Shown here one piece after another: positions 14,403 to 17,209 of a stretch of DNA of 17,209 nt (position 1 is the stretch's first letter; every line of letters begins with the position of its first letter). The notes under the pieces are model-generated. The model was given only the letters and a program-made list of their open reading frames with translations, had not been told where the DNA came from and searched no databases. Origin of the DNA: Candidatus Zixiibacteriota bacterium (lineage in GTDB: Bacteria > Zixibacteria > MSB-5A5 > GN15 > PGXB01); contig JAPLUS010000217.1 in the NCBI GenBank assembly GCA_026397495.1, positions 1 to 17,209 of the forward strand. The letters are read 5' to 3'. A program made the translations under genes and the position numbers.

Positions 14403-16057
14403 CGATTGCGACGATTCTCGAAAGGTTTGCCCCCCATCTCTTTGATGTGCCATTCTTCGTAATCCTGATAATTTCCTTCAAACCAGTGTACTTTCTCTTC
14501 TCCTTCAAAAACCAGCAGGTGGGTGCAGATGCGATTGAGAAAGAAACGGTCATGACTGATTACCATCACGCAGCCGGGGAATTCCATAATAGCTTCTTCC
14601 AGCATTCGCAAGGTATTGACATCGAGGTCATTGGTCGGTTCGTCGAGCAGGAGAAGATTTCCTCCCACTTTAAGGACTTGTGCCAGGTGAAGTCGATTTC
14701 GTTCACCACCGGAGAGTTCCCTAGCCAATTTTTGCTGATCGGGTCCCTTGAACCCGAAACGGGCCAGGTATTGGCGTACAGGAAGACTTCTTTTGCCAAT
14801 TACAATTTCATCTAAGCCGCCGCTGATCATATCCAGGAGAGAAGTATTCCCCTGGAGTGATTCTCGGCTTTGGTCGACATAGGCAATTTTTACGGACGGG
14901 CCTATTTTTATTTCTCCTTCGTCCGACTTTTCCTGACCAACAATCATCTTGAATAATGTGGTTTTGCCGGTGCCATTGGGTCCAACCAGTCCGACAATAG
15001 CTGATTTGGGGATATTGAAAGTCAGATCGCGGAAAAGAAAAAGATTGACGAATTGTTTGGAGACATTTTTAAATTCAACGACCTGCTGGCCGAGTTCCGG
15101 ACCGGGAGCTATTTGGATAATATTTCCACCCTCTTTATCCTCAACTTTTTGTTGGGCAATTAGTTTTTCGTATTCCAGCAAACGGTTGCGGCTCAGGTCG
15201 TGGTGCTCTTTGTTGCTCATTCTTATCCAGGCTAATTCGCGGGATAAAGCCCGGGCGCGGGGAGTGTCTTTTTTTTCGCCTTTGGCCAATTTCCCCAATT
15301 TTTGTTCCATCCACGAGGAATAATTTCCTTCGTATGGGATTCCGTGTCCACCCTCCAGCTCTAGAATCCATTTGGTGATATTATCCAGAAAATAGCGGTC
15401 GTGAGTAACAATTATTACGGTCCCGGGGTAATCGCGCAACTGTGTTTCCAACCAATCGATCGTCTCAGCATCGAGGTGATTGGTGGGCTCATCAAGAAGG
15501 AGAAGGTGGGGCTGTTTGAGGAGCGCCTGACAGAGAGCGACACGTCTTTTTTCGCCACCGCTGAGAGTGTCGATAAGGCGATCATCGTCCGGAAGGCAAA
15601 GGGCATCGCCGGCCATATTCAAACGCTGATCGATATTCCAAACATCACCGGCATCCAGTTGATCCTGCAACTCGCCCATTCGGTCCATCGCCTTCTGCAT
15701 TTCGTCATCGGAAAGCGGTTCGGCCATTTTTTCGGACAGATTATTATATTCCTTCAGAATGGCCATTGATTTTTCAAGGGCCGACTCAAGTGTTTGACGG
15801 ACAGTCAGAGTGGGGTCGAGAAATGGCTCCTGAGCAACAAAGCCCGATTGATACCCGGAACTCAGGTCGGCCACTCCCTGAAATTCATCATCTAACCCAG
15901 CCATAATTTTGAGGACGGTTGATTTGCCGGCGCCATTTTCACCGACGATACCAATTTTGGCGCCCGGGAAAAAGCAGAGGTTGACGTTCTTTAAAACCTG
16001 TTTTTGGCCGTAAAATTTATTCAGACCGAGCATTGTGAAAATATATTGTTCTGCCAC
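14378..16057 (-). CDS. ettA: Energy-dependent translational throttle protein EttA (ABC-F)
   Basis: EttA is a soluble ABC-F ATPase that binds the ribosomal E site and gates entry into elongation according to ATP/ADP level. The 559-residue product has two nucleotide-binding domains without membrane segments. Domain 1 has Walker A GENGAGKS (39-46), signature LSGGE (165-169) and LLLLDEPTNHLD (185-196). A charged linker follows (about 240-320). Domain 2 has GPNGTGKTT, LSGGERNR and LLLLDEPTNDLD. Length and start (EQYIFTMLGLNKFYG) match EttA rather than the shorter or longer ABC-F branches. The start is GTG, supported by AGAAGG about 6 nt upstream; no better ATG is near. Its 3' end overlaps the convergent CDF gene by 25 nt. 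Confidence 0.95.
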   Translation of the reverse strand: MAEQYIFTMLGLNKFYGQKQVLKNVNLCFFPGAKIGIVGENGAGKSTVLKIMAGLDDEFQGVADLSSGYQSGFVAQEPFLDPTLTVRQTLESALEKSMAILKEYNNLSEKMAEPLSDDEMQKAMDRMGELQDQLDAGDVWNIDQRLNMAGDALCLPDDDRLIDTLSGGEKRRVALCQALLKQPHLLLLDEPTNHLDAETIDWLETQLRDYPGTVIIVTHDRYFLDNITKWILELEGGHGIPYEGNYSSWMEQKLGKLAKGEKKDTPRARALSRELAWIRMSNKEHHDLSRNRLLEYEKLIAQQKVEDKEGGNIIQIAPGPELGQQVVEFKNVSKQFVNLFLFRDLTFNIPKSAIVGLVGPNGTGKTTLFKMIVGQEKSDEGEIKIGPSVKIAYVDQSRESLQGNTSLLDMISGGLDEIVIGKRSLPVRQYLARFGFKGPDQQKLARELSGGERNRLHLAQVLKVGGNLLLLDEPTNDLDVNTLRMLEEAIMEFPGCVMVISHDRFFLNRICTHLLVFEGEEKVHWFEGNYQDYEEWHIKEMGGKPFENRRNRYRKLIKA

Positions 16058-16383
16058 AATTTGCCTTCTTTTCTTTTAAAATGTTGCCGGAAGTTAAGTA
16101 ATTACAGGGTCATATTCAAGTCCATTTAGCTCAAGCCGCAGGGCTTTTGTGAGTGGGCCGCCGTCGCCTTGCCCTCCGTGGAAAAGCGATTTAAACCCCA
16201 GTCCTTTTGGGGGTCAATGACAGATAAAACTTCACGTGCCGCCAGTCCGCCCGCGTGTAATACTTCAGGATTTTGGTAACAAATCGGCGACATATTGCAG
16301 CTGAGTAGGTCAAAATCCCCTCGGGGGAAGGGTGTGGCGCTGATGGGTGGTTTTGACATCTTTAATTTTGACAGTAAAGGTAG

Positions 16384-16417
16384 GGCGGAACCCCGGACGA
16401 AGTCTTGCGGTTCCGCC
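16384..16417. repeat. REP-like hairpin GGCGGAACC / GGTTCCGCC
   Basis: Perfect 9-bp arms GGCGGAACC (16384-16392) and GGTTCCGCC (16409-16417) flank a 16-nt centre. The centre can form a further GAC/GTC stem around GAA. It lacks a T-run, so it resembles a dispersed extragenic palindrome more than a terminator. Confidence 0.6.
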
Positions 16418-16445
16418 GATTAAAGTTCGTTACCTAAACTGTGAA

Positions 16446-16467
16446 GAAGTACACCGCGGTGGACTTC
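16446..16467. repeat. 22-bp near-perfect palindrome with a diverged copy nearby
   Basis: The 22-bp sequence from GAAGTACACC to GGTGGACTTC has 10 of 11 symmetric pairs, the exception being 16451/16462. A related sequence lies inverted at about 16233-16255: read on the - strand it begins GAAGTATTACAC and continues to GCGGACT, with about 17 of 23 positions shared when compared with 16443-16465. This suggests two decayed copies of one element in opposite orientation. Confidence 0.45.
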
Positions 16468-16709
16468 CCGACTGCAGAATGTTCCGTCGGGATCGACGGC
16501 GCAAGTCAAATTCCTGTAAACGAAAATATACTTTTTCCGTCGGATATATAGGTGCTCTTGCGGTCAAAAATAGACCATGGAGATCAAAATGAGCGGTACG
16601 GGGGCGCAGCGACATTTTTTTATTATTGGTATCCATGTCACGTTTGCAATAGTTTTCCTTACTTGTACATAGGAATTCAGCTCCGCTTTGCTGAGAAAAG
16701 AGGGAAGTC

Positions 16710-17209
16710 ATGAAGCAGAGGTTATATTTAATTTATCTTGTGGGCCTAGTGTTGTTATCTGCTTTCTTGGCTCCTCCTGCGGTAGGAGACTTGACTGCGG
16801 CTCAGCAGGAGAAAACGGAAGCATATTACCGAACGGGGGTATCTTATGTTTTGCAGGGGGACTCTTTATGGAACGCAAGCCGATTCAAAGAAGCCGATCA
16901 AGCGTTTCTTGAGGCAGCACGAAATCTTAACTATGCACTTAAGATTGATTCTTGTTATACGGTGGCTTATAATGCTATCGGTATCGCTTTTCTTCGATTG
17001 CGCCAGTATCCTAACGTAGAGATTTTAATGAACAGGGCGATTAAATGCAATCCCAATAATCCCTTTGCCTATCGAATTCTTGGGGATGCCATCTTTTTAA
17101 ACACCCTAAAAGATGAACGAGTTCAGGAAGCTATTCAGTTATGGCGTAAGGCCCTCGCCAAAGAGGCCGATGTCATTCAAATTATAGATTTAAGAAGAAC
17201 CATAGGAGA
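16710..17209 (+). CDS. Exported TPR-like protein, N-terminal part
   Basis: The frame is open from ATG 16710 to the right edge (166 full codons) and is cut there. A GAGGGAAG ribosome binding site lies about 5 nt upstream. The N-terminus is a signal peptide: MKQRLYLIYLVGLVLLSAFL, then APPAVG as a likely cleavage region. The mature part is helical with TPR-like spacing: YYRTGVSYVLQGDSLW, FKEADQAFLEAARNLNYALK, CYTVAYNAIGIAFLRLRQYP, then NPNNPFAYRILGDAIFL and EAIQLWRKALAKEADV. Tetratricopeptide repeats are protein-interaction scaffolds, and the signal peptide places this one in the periplasm or envelope. I cannot assign a specific function. Confidence in a real gene is high, in the TPR class moderate to high. 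Confidence 0.82.
   Translation, partial: MKQRLYLIYLVGLVLLSAFLAPPAVGDLTAAQQEKTEAYYRTGVSYVLQGDSLWNASRFKEADQAFLEAARNLNYALKIDSCYTVAYNAIGIAFLRLRQYPNVEILMNRAIKCNPNNPFAYRILGDAIFLNTLKDERVQEAIQLWRKALAKEADVIQIIDLRRTIG

Larger units (their letters stand above)
16058..16709. other. 652-bp gene-free region rich in palindromic elements
   Basis: I find no convincing gene here; the short frames lack ribosome binding sites and their translations look like read-through of hairpins. Several inverted repeats occur: ACCCC/GGGGT (16195-16199 and 16210-16214), GTCAAAA/TTTTGAC (16309-16315 and 16351-16357) enclosing CCCCTCGGGG, the long hairpin at 16384-16417, the near-palindrome 16446-16467, and CCCGAC/GTCGGG (16467-16472 and 16486-16491). 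The right end must hold the promoter of the TPR-like gene. A weak candidate is TTGCAA (16644-16649), 16 bp, TACATA (16666-16671). Confidence 0.55.

Noticed and set aside
16126..16359. 77-residue frame on the - strand upstream of ettA
   Set aside because: It reads through several hairpins, starts inside a repeat, lacks a ribosome binding site and resembles no family I know; probably repeat DNA.
16347..16711. Two further short frames (+ 16347-16592 and - 16430-16711)
   Set aside because: They overlap each other on opposite strands, span the palindromes and have arginine-rich low-complexity translations.
1..17209. CRISPR array, tRNA, rRNA or insertion sequence
   Set aside because: No regularly spaced repeats, no cloverleaf or rRNA-like segment and no transposase-like protein were seen in the window.

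Overview
The window looks like a chromosomal origin-proximal segment of a Gram-negative (diderm) bacterium. The diderm reading rests on a TolC-type outer-membrane efflux protein, a lipobox lipoprotein adaptor and a TonB C-terminal domain protein. The lineage cannot be fixed from sequence alone. The mixed use of Shine-Dalgarno sequences, the single-domain TonB protein and the dispersed palindromic elements would suit an uncultivated lineage near the FCB group, but that is an inference with low confidence.

Left part (1-5986, + strand): the 3' end of an Mrp/ApbC-family P-loop ATPase gene whose last codons are made of a palindromic repeat; a 413-bp regulatory region; then dnaA, dnaN and recF in the classical order. 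The dnaA-dnaN spacer holds degenerate DnaA boxes and AT-rich DNA and is the better oriC candidate of the two spacers. Directly after recF, instead of the usual gyrB, lies an orphan MalK/UgpC-type ABC ATPase without permeases.

Middle part (6008-12675, - strand): one compact seven-gene operon with overlapping or nearly touching genes. In transcription order it encodes a TetR regulator, a TolC-like outer-membrane protein, a lipoprotein membrane-fusion protein, two separate ABC ATPases and two ABC-2 permeases. It resembles the E. coli CecR/YbhG-YbhF-YbhS-YbhR export system, with YbhF's two ATPase halves split into two genes and the outer-membrane partner included. The two ATPases are degenerate in complementary positions, which predicts one competent and one dead ATP site. 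A 41-bp near-perfect palindrome overlaps the tetR promoter and is the likely autoregulatory operator; the tetR message may be leaderless.

Right part (12722-17209): a small exported TonB-domain protein with its own terminator (- strand); a divergent cation diffusion facilitator gene (+) broken by one extra G in a G6 run; the ribosome-associated ABC-F ATPase EttA (-), whose 3' end overlaps the CDF gene tail to tail; a 652-bp gene-free stretch with several palindromic elements; and the start of an exported TPR-like protein that runs off the window.
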